From the NCBI RefSeq assembly GCF_036013645.1, contig NZ_CP107869.1, positions 5,890,001 to 5,954,000 on the forward strand: a DNA stretch of 64,000 bases, given 5' to 3'. Source of the stretch: Streptomyces sp. NBC_00490. Its GTDB lineage: Bacteria; Actinomycetota; Actinomycetes; Streptomycetales; Streptomycetaceae. The notes below the pieces were generated by a model. It made no database searches. It saw nothing but the letters and a program-made list of their open reading frames with translations, and was not told where the DNA came from. Position numbers and translations under genes: made by a program. This document shows, piece by piece, positions 8,907-17,205 of this stretch. Every line of letters begins with the position of its first letter. Within the stretch, counting starts at the first letter, position 1.

Positions 8907-9206
8907 ATGCTCCGCTACACACTGATGCGCCTCGGGATCTTCGTGGGCTGCCTCGTGGTCGTCTGGGGCCTCGTCTACGCCGGTGTCGCCCCGCGCGGCC
9001 TCGGCGACTCCAACGGCATGTGGATCGTCCTGCTCTCCCTGGTGATCTCCGCGCCCATCAGCTTCGTCGCCCTCCGCAAGGAGCGCGACCGGGCCTCCGT
9101 CCAGATCGTCCAGAAGGTCGACCGCGCCAAGGCGAACCTGGAAGCCAACCGCAACCAGGAAGACGGAGCCGACGACACGGCACGTGCCCAGGGGCAGACG
9201 ACCTAG
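8907..9206 (+). CDS. DUF4229-like small membrane protein
   Basis: 99 residues: two hydrophobic helices (about 8-27 and 37-54) and a charged, Asn/Asp/Gln-rich cytoplasmic tail starting RKERDRASVQIVQKVDRAKANLE. This matches the DUF4229 pattern of actinobacteria; function unknown. ATG 8907 follows GGAACGGAAGAG. The stop codon TAG at 9204-9206 is part of the CTAG target duplicated by the adjacent insertion sequence, so the reading frame survived the insertion intact. Confidence 0.8.
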   Translation: MLRYTLMRLGIFVGCLVVVWGLVYAGVAPRGLGDSNGMWIVLLSLVISAPISFVALRKERDRASVQIVQKVDRAKANLEANRNQEDGADDTARAQGQTT

Positions 9207-10608
9207 TAGTGCTTCGTTAGGTTCTGGTTCTGCTGGTTTTGAGGGGGCGACCGCAGGTGCTGCAGGTGCCGGTCCAGCACCTCAGCAGGTCTTGGAGTGC
9301 GTCGAGGGTCTGGTAGAGGCTCGGGGAGGTGCCTCGACTTTTGGGTCGAGCCTGCGGAGGGTGAGGAATGCCTGCGCGGCGGTGACGAGGGTGACGTGGT
9401 GGTGCCAGCCGCGCCAGGTTCGGCCTTCGAAGTGGTCGAGCCCCAGGCCGTGTTTGAGCTCGCGGTAGTCATGTTCGATCCGCCAGCGCATCTTCGCCCA
9501 CCGCACCAGGTCAGCGATCGGCGTGTCAGGCGGCAGGTTCGATATCCAGTAGTCCGTCGGGGCGTTCTGGCCGTCCGGCCATTCGACCAGGAGGGTTTGG
9601 GTGGGCAGGACGCCGTCCCACCGGCTTCGGCCCCCGCCCGATTCCTGAGCGGCGGCCAGGGACTGTTTGCCCGCGGGCCGCACCGTCAGCACCGTGAATC
9701 GTGAGGTCATCGCGCCCTTGCTGCCCTGCCGCCAGGTCACTTCGGAGAATCGCTCCGCACCCGCCTCCGCCGCGAGGGTGGAGAGGGCTCGCGGCGGGGT
9801 GCGGTAGCGGGGAAGGGTGGGCGGCCCGAGCCCGCCATAAGCGGGCTGGTGCGGCTCGACATCCTCCGGATGAGCGACTTCCTTCCCCTGCAGGGCCAGG
9901 GCATAGGACAGCCCTCGCTCCTGGAGACCGAGCCGGAACGGTGTGCTGACGCCGTAGCCGGCGTCGGCGACCACGACCGGTGCCTCCAACTTCCACTTGG
10001 CGAGTGTGTCCAGCAGGCCGAGCGCGAGACGCCACTTCTCCCGGTGCACCACGTCCTCGGGGACGCCTGCCCTGCGGCAGCGGTCGGGTTCGTCCGTCCA
10101 CTCCCGCGGCAGATACAACTGCCACTCCAAGGGGCACGAGGCGGTGTCGGTGGCGGCATGGACACTAACTGCGACCTGGCAGTTCGCCCGTTTGCCGACT
10201 GCTCCGCAGTACTGGCGGGCCACCCCGACCGAGGCCTTGCCGCACTTGGGAAACGACACATCGTCGATCACCCACACCTCGGGCCTGACGACTTTGGACA
10301 GTCGCTCGGCGATCCGCTGCCTGACCGGCAGCGGATCCCACGGTGACTGGTTCACGAACTGCTGCAGGGCTTGCATGTTCCCGTCCGGCAGACGCTCGGC
10401 CATCGGCTGGATCGACTTGCGCCGACCGTCGAGCATCAGGCCTCGTAGATAACACTCACCCTTGGCCCGCTGGTCCGTACGCGGCACTGAGGCGAAGACA
10501 TCCGCCACGAACATCGCCAATGCCGCCCGTAATCGGTTCACTTCATGTGCATCCACACGACCAACATGCTCTTGATCAGCATCAAAGAACAGACCTAACG
10601 AAGCACTA
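9207..10608 (-). mobile_element. IS701-type insertion sequence, complete, 1402 bp
   Basis: The element is bounded by perfect inverted repeats: TAGTGCTTCGTTAGGT at 9207-9222 and its complement at 10593-10608. It is flanked by CTAG on both sides (9203-9206 and 10609-10612). A 4-bp YTAR target duplication is characteristic of the IS701 family, and the encoded transposase agrees. The left CTAG contains the stop codon of the DUF4229 gene. The right CTAG is shared with the adjoining MITE, so the two elements are stacked on one target. The ends and transposase look intact, so the element could be active. Confidence 0.88.
9282..10556 (-). CDS. IS701-family transposase (DDE)
   Basis: About 424 residues from the chosen GTG. 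Typical IS701 features: an N-terminal KGECYLRGLMLDGRRKS stretch, a first catalytic Asp in VWVIDDVSFPKCG, a second in VVADAGYG, and the final Glu in RWRIEHDYRELKHGLGLDHFEGR. The gene fills the element. The start is uncertain: GTG at 10554-10556 gives full length, while the ATG at 10512-10514 would shorten it by 14 residues. A TTA leucine codon, rare in Streptomyces and read by bldA tRNA, lies near the start (AAC-CGA-TTA-CGG), so full translation may depend on development. Confidence 0.88.
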   Translation of the reverse strand: MDAHEVNRLRAALAMFVADVFASVPRTDQRAKGECYLRGLMLDGRRKSIQPMAERLPDGNMQALQQFVNQSPWDPLPVRQRIAERLSKVVRPEVWVIDDVSFPKCGKASVGVARQYCGAVGKRANCQVAVSVHAATDTASCPLEWQLYLPREWTDEPDRCRRAGVPEDVVHREKWRLALGLLDTLAKWKLEAPVVVADAGYGVSTPFRLGLQERGLSYALALQGKEVAHPEDVEPHQPAYGGLGPPTLPRYRTPPRALSTLAAEAGAERFSEVTWRQGSKGAMTSRFTVLTVRPAGKQSLAAAQESGGGRSRWDGVLPTQTLLVEWPDGQNAPTDYWISNLPPDTPIADLVRWAKMRWRIEHDYRELKHGLGLDHFEGRTWRGWHHHVTLVTAAQAFLTLRRLDPKVEAPPRASTRPSTHSKTC

Positions 10609-10834
10609 CTAGGGCCTCCCCGGCGGATCATGTCGGCGTCGCGGGCTCTGGCACGCGCATCTGCGGCGTTGTCGTCGGTTGACGACTCCCCCGCTCTCGG
10701 CTTCGCTCGAGCGGGGGGACCCCCATCGCGTCGCCGCCCTCCTCCGCCTTGCAGCTGCACGCACCAGAGCCCGCTCGACTTGGTCGCCAGTATCCGTTTC
10801 CTGGAGCCGACCTGATCCGCCGGGCAGGCCCTAG
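10609..10834. mobile_element. Miniature inverted-repeat element (MITE-like), about 0.22 kb, non-coding
   Basis: The ends are 22-bp inverted repeats with one mismatch. The left starts CTAGGGCCTCCCCGGCGG (10609-10630) and the right is the complement ending GCAGGCCCTAG (10813-10834). Both termini carry CTAG, consistent with target duplication. The 180-bp interior has no convincing gene but contains a strong hairpin around 10690-10725 (CCCCGCTC, loop, GAGCGGGG), a motif I associate with dispersed Streptomyces repeats. The parent transposase is not in the window. Its right end abuts the -10 of the tetR gene. Confidence 0.75.
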
Positions 10835-10844
10835 TCTTGCCCCT
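10832..10844 (+). promoter_or_regulatory. Candidate leaderless -10 of tetR, built across the MITE boundary
   Basis: TAGTCT at 10832-10837 plus seven bases leads to ATG 10845. The first three bases belong to the CTAG at the MITE end. Removing both insertions would place the same TAGTCT directly on the stop codon of the DUF4229 gene, so the -10 is ancestral while any -35 now comes from the MITE. Confidence 0.45.
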
Positions 10845-11495
10845 ATGGGTGCAGTGAAGACCAAGCGGATGCCGCGTGCGGTCCGTGAACAGCAGATGCT
10901 GGACGCTGCTGTGGAGACCTTCGGGCGGCGTGGGTACATGGCCGCCTCGATGGACGAGATCGCCGAACTGGCGGGCGTCTCCAAGCCGTTGGTCTATCTG
11001 TATCTGAACTCCAAGGAAGACCTTTTCACCGCCTGCATCCGCCGGGAGGCGGCCGCGCTGACCGAGGCGGTGCGCGCCGGGGTCCGTACCGACCAGCCCG
11101 CGGACCGCCAACTCTGGGACGGGCTGCTGGCGTTCTTCACGCACACCGGGCAGAAGCCGGACGCCTGGTCCGTGCTGCACCTCCAGGCCCGTACGCACGG
11201 CGAACTCTTCGCCGGCGAGGTCGCCGCGATGCGCGAGGAGATCGTCGCGTTCGTGACGCAGCTGATCGTCGTCGCCGCGCGGGAGGCCCACCGCGACCCC
11301 GACCTGCCCGAACGCGAGGTCGCCGGGCTCGCCGAGGCCCTGGTGGGCGCCGCCGAGTCCCTCGCCGCGTGGGCCAACACCACCCCCGGCGTCACCGCCA
11401 AGCAGGCGGCGGCGACGCTGATGAACTTCGCGTGGGCAGGGCTGGGGAATCTGATGGAGGGCCGCCCCTGGGCCCGTCAGGGTGTCAGCGGATAG
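10845..11495 (+). CDS. TetR-family regulator of a fatty-acid/acyl-CoA locus
   Basis: 216 residues. Residues 10-60 are the TetR HTH (MLDAAVETFGRRGYMAASMD, then GVSKPLVYLYLNSKEDLF); the rest is the all-helical ligand and dimerisation domain. It lies next to, and convergent with, a maoC-fabG4 operon divergent from a thiolase gene, the order known in M. tuberculosis as Rv0238, Rv0241c (htdX), Rv0242c (fabG4), Rv0243 (fadA2). It is therefore likely to bind the palindrome at 13627-13642 and sense an acyl-CoA; that is inference. ATG 10845 is preferred to upstream frames that would run into the MITE. It overlaps the hydratase gene tail-to-tail by 19 bp. Confidence 0.88.
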   Translation: MGAVKTKRMPRAVREQQMLDAAVETFGRRGYMAASMDEIAELAGVSKPLVYLYLNSKEDLFTACIRREAAALTEAVRAGVRTDQPADRQLWDGLLAFFTHTGQKPDAWSVLHLQARTHGELFAGEVAAMREEIVAFVTQLIVVAAREAHRDPDLPEREVAGLAEALVGAAESLAAWANTTPGVTAKQAAATLMNFAWAGLGNLMEGRPWARQGVSG

Positions 11496-12319
11496 ACGCT
11501 GCCGGTGACGTGGAGCCGGTCTCCACCGCCCCGCAGCTCGAAGCGCGCGCCCTCCGCCGCGTACGTCACCGCCCCCGGCAGCAGCACTGGCGCCCTGAAC
11601 TCCGCCCGCACCAGCGCCGCCCGGGGCACACCGTGCGCGGCGAGACACCGGGCCACCGTCCACATGCCGTGCGCGATGGCCCGAGGGAAGCCGAAGAGGC
11701 GGGCGGTGAGCGGGTGGAGGTGGATGGGATTGCGGTCACCGGACGCGGAGGCGTAACGCCGGCCCACGTCCCCGGCGAGCCGCCACTCGGCGACCGAGGG
11801 CAGTGAAGCGCCCTTCTCGGCAGGGCTGTTGGCGCCGCCGGACGTCGAGCCGTGCCGCGCCAGATACGTGCTCCGCGACTCCCATACGACCTCGCCGCCC
11901 GCCCGCACCTCGGTGACGACCCCCGCCTCCGTGCCGCGCCGGTGCGGCGCCAACCCGTCGACGTACACGGTGAGTTCGTGTTCCGCGGTGGCAGCGAGCG
12001 GCCGGTGCTGGGTGATCGCGATCGACGTGTGGACGAGACCGAGCAGCGGCAGCGGGAAGTCCCGCGCGCTCATCAGCCGCATGGCCAGCGGAAAGCCGAG
12101 CACATGCGGATACGTCACCGGCAGCGCGTCGTCGCCGGTGGCGAACCCGCACACCCGCTCGTACGCCGCCAGCCGTGCCAGGTCCACCCGCAGCGCGGGC
12201 AGGAGCAGCCGGGTGCGCGGGAACTCGGCGTCCGGGCGGGGCCGTTTGAGGGCGGAGAGCAGGGCGCCGCGGGCGAACAGGGGCGCGAGCGCGGGGGACC
12301 GGGTGAGGACGACGGTCAC
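11477..12319 (-). CDS. MaoC-family (3R)-hydroxyacyl-thioester dehydratase, HtdX-like
   Basis: 280 residues, a double hot-dog protein: an N-terminal half without the active-site signature and a C-terminal MaoC half with ASGDRNPIHLHPLTARLFGFPRAIAHGMW, the hydratase-2 motif with catalytic Asp and His. The enzyme would hydrate trans-2-enoyl or dehydrate (3R)-hydroxyacyl thioesters. The GTG start at 12317-12319 shares one base with the reductase stop (TAGTG), so both are coupled; a longer in-frame start would run far into the reductase gene. FabG4 upstream makes the matching (3R)-hydroxyacyl intermediate. Confidence 0.88.
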   Translation of the reverse strand: MTVVLTRSPALAPLFARGALLSALKRPRPDAEFPRTRLLLPALRVDLARLAAYERVCGFATGDDALPVTYPHVLGFPLAMRLMSARDFPLPLLGLVHTSIAITQHRPLAATAEHELTVYVDGLAPHRRGTEAGVVTEVRAGGEVVWESRSTYLARHGSTSGGANSPAEKGASLPSVAEWRLAGDVGRRYASASGDRNPIHLHPLTARLFGFPRAIAHGMWTVARCLAAHGVPRAALVRAEFRAPVLLPGAVTYAAEGARFELRGGGDRLHVTGSVYPLTP

Positions 12320-13587
12320 TACGCCCCCAGCAGACTCTGGCCGCAGACCCGTACGACCTGCCCGTTCACCGCACCCGACGCCGGATGCGCGAGCCACGCG
12401 GTCGTCTCGGCGACATCGACGGGCAGCCCGCCCTGGGCGAGGGAGTTCATCCGGCGGCCCGCCTCACGGATGAGGAGCGGTACGGCGGCGGTCATCTTCG
12501 TCTCGATGAATCCGGGCGCGACGGCGTTCACGGTCACCCCGTGCTCGGCGAGGGCGCGGGGGGCGAGTGACCGCACCAGACCGACGATCCCCGCCTTGCT
12601 CGCACCGTAGTTGGTCTGCCCCGCGTTCCCGGCGAGTCCGGCGATGGAGGCGGTGGCGACGATCCGGCCGCCCGGCCGAAGAGTCCCGGCGGCCAGCAGC
12701 GCGTCCGTGGTGCGCAGCACGCTCGCGAGGTTCACGTCGAGGACCGAACTCCACCGGTCCGCGGGCATGTTGACCAGGCGGCGGTCCCGGGTGATCCCGG
12801 CGTTGTGGATCAACACGTCGAGCCCGTTCGGGAGTTCGGCGGCGATCCGCGCACCCGCGTCGGCGGCGGTGATGTCGAGCGCGAGGGCCCTGCCCCCGAG
12901 CCTCTCCGCGAGCTTTCGCGCGTCCTCCTCGGCCTGCGGTACGTCGAGTACGACGACTTGGGCCCCGTCCCTGGCCAGCGTCTCGGCGACGGCCGCGCCG
13001 ATACCGCGGGCGGCGCCGGTGATCAGGGCGGTGCGGCCGGCGAGGGGCCGGTCCCGGTCGACGGTCACCTCCGGAGCCGTGCCCGTGACCTCGATGACCT
13101 GGCCGCTGACGTAGGCGGACTTGGGGGAGAGGAGGAAGCGCAGGGTGGACTCGGCGGCGTCCCGGTCGGTGAGCCGTACGAGGTTGACGGTCCTGCCCCG
13201 CCCGATCTCCTTGCCGAGCGAGCGCGTGAAGCCCTCCAGTGCCTGCTGGACGGCGGCCTGGTGGTGGTCGGCGGGGTCCGGGGGCGCGCCGAGCACGACG
13301 ACACGGCCGCTCGCGGCGACCGACCGCACCACGGGGTGCAGGGCCGCGTGGACGCCGGCGAGGCCGTCGACGTCCCGTACGCCGGTGGCGTCGAGGACGA
13401 CGGCGCTGGGGCTGCCGGGGGCGGAGGGGGCGGGCTTGCCCGCGGTGAGGTGGAGGACCTCGCCCCCCGCGAGCCCGGGCCGCTCCGGTGACCAGCGGCG
13501 CAGTGCCGAGGGCTGCGGCAGTCCCAGCCGACGGGTCAGGAAGCGGCCGGGCGCGGTGCCGGTGAAGCTCAGATAACGGTCGGCCAT
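12319..13587 (-). CDS. High-molecular-weight 3-oxoacyl-ACP/CoA reductase, FabG4-like
   Basis: 422 residues, longer than ordinary FabG (about 250). Residues 1-180 are a flavodoxin-like domain lacking an obvious nucleotide motif; residues 190-422 are the SDR ketoreductase with TGAARGIG cofactor loop, NAGITRD, and catalytic Tyr/Lys in NYGASKAG. This two-domain layout defines HMwFabG/FabG4, which reduces 3-oxoacyl-CoA with NADH in mycobacteria. ATG 13585-13587 gives the conserved MADRYLSFTGTAPGRFL start. First gene of the minus-strand operon with the MaoC hydratase, reading away from the thiolase gene across a palindromic operator. Confidence 0.92.
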   Translation of the reverse strand: MADRYLSFTGTAPGRFLTRRLGLPQPSALRRWSPERPGLAGGEVLHLTAGKPAPSAPGSPSAVVLDATGVRDVDGLAGVHAALHPVVRSVAASGRVVVLGAPPDPADHHQAAVQQALEGFTRSLGKEIGRGRTVNLVRLTDRDAAESTLRFLLSPKSAYVSGQVIEVTGTAPEVTVDRDRPLAGRTALITGAARGIGAAVAETLARDGAQVVVLDVPQAEEDARKLAERLGGRALALDITAADAGARIAAELPNGLDVLIHNAGITRDRRLVNMPADRWSSVLDVNLASVLRTTDALLAAGTLRPGGRIVATASIAGLAGNAGQTNYGASKAGIVGLVRSLAPRALAEHGVTVNAVAPGFIETKMTAAVPLLIREAGRRMNSLAQGGLPVDVAETTAWLAHPASGAVNGQVVRVCGQSLLGA

Positions 13588-13626
13588 TGCCGTCTCCCCA
13601 CTCGGGTCCCACCTCTTATCAGTCTT

Positions 13627-13642
13627 CTTACTCTGGAGTAAG
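13627..13642. promoter_or_regulatory. Palindromic operator between fabG4-like and fadA2-like genes
   Basis: CTTACTC-TG-GAGTAAG: perfect 7-bp arms with a 2-bp centre. A second, weaker inverted pair GGTTACC/GGTAAGC follows at 13642-13658. Both lie in the 99-bp divergent interval, where a TetR-family dimer would repress both operons; the TetR encoded at 10845 is the obvious candidate. Confidence 0.6.
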
Positions 13643-13686
13643 GTTACCGCAGGTAAGCCTACGTCACGCATGAGGAGCAGGTCGAG

Positions 13687-14958
13687 ATGAGCCCCCTACA
13701 GGTGCCCGTGGCCCGGCGGGTCGCGATCATCGGCGGCACGCGCGTGCCCTTCGCCCGCTCGGACGGCCCGTACGCCACCGCCTCGAACCAGGAGATGCTG
13801 ACGGCGGTCGTGGACGCCCTGGTGGAGCGCCACGGCCTCCAGGAGCCGGGCGCGGTCGGCGAGTTCGTCGCCGGCGCGGTGCTCAAGCACAGCCGCGACT
13901 TCAACCTGGCCCGCGAGACGGTCCTCGGCTCCCGGCTGGCCCCCACGACCCCGGCGTACGACATCCAGCAGGCCTGCGGCACCGGACTCCAGGCCGTCAT
14001 CGCCGCCGCCAACAAGATCGCGCTCGGCCAGACCGAGTCGGCGATCGCGGGCGGCGCGGACACCGCGAGCGACGCACCGCTGGGTGTGAACGACGGCCTG
14101 CGGCGGATCCTGCTGGCGGCGCGCAGGGCGAAGTCGCCGGGCGGCCGGCTCAAGGCGCTGGCCCGCATCCGCCCGGGCCATCTGATCCCCGACATCCCCC
14201 GCAACGCCGAGCCCCGCACCGGCCTGTCGATGGGCGAGCACGCGGCGGTGACGGCCCGCACCTGGGGCGTCTCGCGCGCGGCCCAGGACGAACTGGCCGC
14301 GCGGAGCCACCAGCGGCTGGCGGCGGCGTACGAACGCGGCTTCTTCGAGGACCTGGTGGTGCCGTTCCGGGGCCTGACCCGCGACCAGAACCTGCGCCCG
14401 GACTCGACGGCGGAGAAACTGGCCGCCCTGAAGCCGGTGTTCGGCCTCGACGCACCCGACCCGACGATGACCGCCGGGAACTCGACCCCGCTCACCGACG
14501 GAGCGGCGGTCGTGCTGCTGGCCTCGCAGGAATGGGCGGCGGCGCGCGGGCTGGAGCCGCTGGCGTACCTGTCGACGTACGAGACGGCGGCCGTCGACTT
14601 CGTGAACGGCGAGGACGGCCTGCTGATGGCACCGGCCTACGCGGTGCCGCGCATGTTGGAACGGGCCGGTCTGGGCATGGCCGACTTCGACCTCGTGGAA
14701 GTCCACGAGGCCTTCGCGTCACAGGTGCTGGCCACGCTGGAGGCATGGGAGAAGGCCGGGCTGGACCCGGTGGACCGGGAGCGGCTGAACGTGACGGGCT
14801 CGTCCCTGGCCACGGGGCACCCCTTCGCGGCGACCGGGGCGCGAATCGTCGCGACGCTCGCGAAGTCCCTTGCGGAGCGCGGGAGTTCGGGCCGGGGGCT
14901 GATCTCGGTGTGCGCGGCGGGCGGGCAGGGGGTGACGGCGGTGCTGGAACGGCCGTGA
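13687..14958 (+). CDS. Acetyl-CoA acetyltransferase / thiolase, FadA2-like
   Basis: 423 residues. All thiolase active-site motifs are present: nucleophile Cys97 in QQACGTGLQ, the ALA-type central region, His in GHPFAATGARIVATL, and the second Cys in CAAGGQGVTAVLE. It catalyses reversible thiolysis of 3-oxoacyl-CoA. Pairing with a FabG4-like reductase and MaoC hydratase (divergent) suggests a (3R)-specific acyl-CoA modification or degradation set. ATG 13687 follows GAGGAGCAGGTCGAG, a good ribosome-binding site. Confidence 0.92.
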   Translation: MSPLQVPVARRVAIIGGTRVPFARSDGPYATASNQEMLTAVVDALVERHGLQEPGAVGEFVAGAVLKHSRDFNLARETVLGSRLAPTTPAYDIQQACGTGLQAVIAAANKIALGQTESAIAGGADTASDAPLGVNDGLRRILLAARRAKSPGGRLKALARIRPGHLIPDIPRNAEPRTGLSMGEHAAVTARTWGVSRAAQDELAARSHQRLAAAYERGFFEDLVVPFRGLTRDQNLRPDSTAEKLAALKPVFGLDAPDPTMTAGNSTPLTDGAAVVLLASQEWAAARGLEPLAYLSTYETAAVDFVNGEDGLLMAPAYAVPRMLERAGLGMADFDLVEVHEAFASQVLATLEAWEKAGLDPVDRERLNVTGSSLATGHPFAATGARIVATLAKSLAERGSSGRGLISVCAAGGQGVTAVLERP

Positions 14959-15245
14959 CGGGGCGCCGGACGCCGCGACGGGGCGCCGGCCGTCGTGATC
15001 GACGAACGGCCGATCCGCGCCCCTACCCATAGCTGACAAAGCTTCATATTGCGGGAGAGGTTGCACAGACCCGGCCCCGGAGCATCCCCGAACCCACACG
15101 AACTCGCCACCTGCACCTCCTAAGATCGCCGATCTGACTGCCGGTAACCCCCCATACCCGCCCACCACCGGTGAACGCCCAGGTACGCACGGCGCGTACC
15201 TATGCAGCAGAGCGGTATCCAGCTGCGCGCCTCAGGAGCTGCCCC
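14959..15245. other. Intergenic region upstream of the acyl-CoA ligase gene
   Basis: 287 bp without a gene. The first 45 bases hold two near-identical copies of CGACGGGGCGCCGG that can pair with a following GCCGGC, possibly a terminator for the thiolase gene. The remainder is less GC-rich (around 15030-15060) and probably holds the ligase promoter; no clear -35/-10 pair was found. Confidence 0.35.
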
Positions 15246-17165
15246 ATGTCCTCGTCCATCCCCTATGTCTCCGCGACCGACTACGACGGCGCGCCCGTGC
15301 TCGTGGCGCCGGAGATCAAGCGACTGGACGGCGAGGTCCGGGAGGTCTCCGTACCGCCGGTCGTGCCGCCCGTGACACACGGCTCGCTGGCCGACCTGCC
15401 CTTCGACAACGCGGCCGCCGCTCCCGAGGACCGCGTGCTCAGCCGCCGCGCGGAAGACGGCAGTTGGTCGGATGTGACGACCACGGAGTTCGCCGCCCAG
15501 GTCCAGGCGCTGGCCAGAGGCATGGTGGCGGAGGGGCTCCAGCCGGGCGACCGGATCGCCGTCATGGCCCGCACGATCTACGAGTGGACCCTGCTGGACT
15601 TCGCCGCATGGGCGGCGGGCCTGGTGACGGTCCCCGTCTACCCGACCTCCTCGGTCTTCCAGACCCGCTGGATCCTCCAGGACTCGGGCGCGGTGGCCCT
15701 GGTGACGGAGACCGTCGCCCAGGCCTCGGCGCTCGGCCCCGAACTCAACCGCCTGCCCGACCTGCGCCACCTGTGGGTCGTGGAGAAGGGCCATGTGGAG
15801 CGGCTGGCGGAGCTCGGCCGGCCGGTCCCCGAGGCGGAGATCGACGTACGCCGGGGCATGCTGGGCCCCGACACCCTGGCCACGGTCATCTACACCTCGG
15901 GCACCACCGGCCGCCCCAAGGGCTGCGCGATCTCGCACGGCAACTTCCTGGCGGAGGTCGACAACGCGATCGAGATCCTCCACCCGGTCTTCAGGTCCCG
16001 CTCGGACGAGGAGCTGGCGACCCTCCTCTTCCTCCCCATGTCCCACGTCTTCGGCCGCATGGTGGCCATCGCGTGCGTCCGGGCCCGGGTCCGGCTGGGC
16101 CACGCGCCGAGCCTGAAGTCGGAGGATCTGCTGGGCGACCTGGCCACCTTCAAGCCCACCTTCCTCCTGGTCATCCCGTACATGCTGGAGAAGGTCTTCA
16201 ACAGCGCCCGGGCCAAGGCGGAGACCGGCGGCAGGGTCTCGGCCTTCGACCGCGCGGTGAACGTCGCCGTCCGCTACGGCGAGGCGACGGAGGCCCGCCA
16301 GGCGGGCACCGGCAGCGGCCCCGGCGCCGCGCTCAAGGCGGCCCGCACCTTCTACGACCCCCTCGTCTACCGCCGGATCCGCAACGCCATGGGCGGCCGC
16401 GTCCGCCACATCATCAGCGGCGGCTCACCGCTGGGCCGCAGCCTCCACGCGTTCTTCTCGGGCGCGGGCATGGAGATCTACGAGGGGTACGGCCTGACCG
16501 AGTCCACGGGCGCGGCAACGGTGACCCCACCCCTCAAGTCCCGCTTGGGCACGGTGGGCTGGCCCCTGCCGGGCACCCGGGTCCGCATCGCCGCGGACGG
16601 CGAGATCCTGCTGGCCGGCGGCCAGATATTCCGGGGCTACTGGGACCCGAACGCGGGCGGCGTCACCCCGGCCTCGTCCGACGGCTGGTTCCCGACCGGC
16701 GACATCGGCAGCCTGGACGACGAGGGCTACCTCACCATCACCGGCCGCAAGAAGGAACTGCTGATCACAGCGGGCGGCAAGACGGTCGCCCCGGCCCCCC
16801 TGGAGAACTGGCTCCGCCAGCACCCCCTGGTCTCCCAGTGCATGGTCGTCGGCGACCGCCGCCCCTACGTCGCCGCCCTCATCACCCTCGACATGGAGGG
16901 CATCACCCACTGGCGCCGCATGAACGGCAAACACCCCGTCCCGGCGGAACTCCTCGCCGACGACGAGGAGTTGCGAGCCATCCTCCAGCGCGCGGTCGAC
17001 GAGGCGAACAAACTCGTCTCGAGACCCGAGTCGATCCGCCGCTTCAAGGTACTGCCGAGAGACTTCACGGAAACGGACGGCCACCTGACCCCGTCGATGA
17101 AACTGAGGCGGGAAACGGTGATGGGGGACTTCGAGGCGGAGATCGAGGGCTTGTACGCCCGCTGA
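15246..17165 (+). CDS. Long-chain acyl-CoA/AMP ligase, FadD15-like
   Basis: 639 residues, ANL superfamily. The P-loop YTSGTTGRPKGCAISHGN, the A5 motif EGYGLTEST and the hinge motif TGRKKELLITAGGK are all intact, with the catalytic lysine region near the C terminus (RRFKVLPRDFTETDGHLTPSMKLRR). It activates a fatty acid with ATP and loads it onto CoA. ATG 15246 is chosen over an upstream frame because AGGAGCTGCCCC is well placed and homologues begin just before the SATDYDG stretch. It ends 40 bp before the NACHT gene. Confidence 0.9.
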   Translation: MSSSIPYVSATDYDGAPVLVAPEIKRLDGEVREVSVPPVVPPVTHGSLADLPFDNAAAAPEDRVLSRRAEDGSWSDVTTTEFAAQVQALARGMVAEGLQPGDRIAVMARTIYEWTLLDFAAWAAGLVTVPVYPTSSVFQTRWILQDSGAVALVTETVAQASALGPELNRLPDLRHLWVVEKGHVERLAELGRPVPEAEIDVRRGMLGPDTLATVIYTSGTTGRPKGCAISHGNFLAEVDNAIEILHPVFRSRSDEELATLLFLPMSHVFGRMVAIACVRARVRLGHAPSLKSEDLLGDLATFKPTFLLVIPYMLEKVFNSARAKAETGGRVSAFDRAVNVAVRYGEATEARQAGTGSGPGAALKAARTFYDPLVYRRIRNAMGGRVRHIISGGSPLGRSLHAFFSGAGMEIYEGYGLTESTGAATVTPPLKSRLGTVGWPLPGTRVRIAADGEILLAGGQIFRGYWDPNAGGVTPASSDGWFPTGDIGSLDDEGYLTITGRKKELLITAGGKTVAPAPLENWLRQHPLVSQCMVVGDRRPYVAALITLDMEGITHWRRMNGKHPVPAELLADDEELRAILQRAVDEANKLVSRPESIRRFKVLPRDFTETDGHLTPSMKLRRETVMGDFEAEIEGLYAR

Positions 17166-17193
17166 CCACCCGTCACCGCTGTCCCGGGAACGC

Positions 17194-17205
17194 TACCGTC
17201 CTGGC
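17194..17205 (+). promoter_or_regulatory. Candidate leaderless -10 of the NACHT gene
   Basis: TACCGT at 17194-17199 is followed by six bases (CCTGGC) and the ATG at 17206; no Shine-Dalgarno is present. Confidence 0.4.

Noticed and set aside
10609-10834. A gene inside the MITE
   Set aside because: No frame has coding composition or a ribosome-binding site; the ends and hairpin explain the sequence better.
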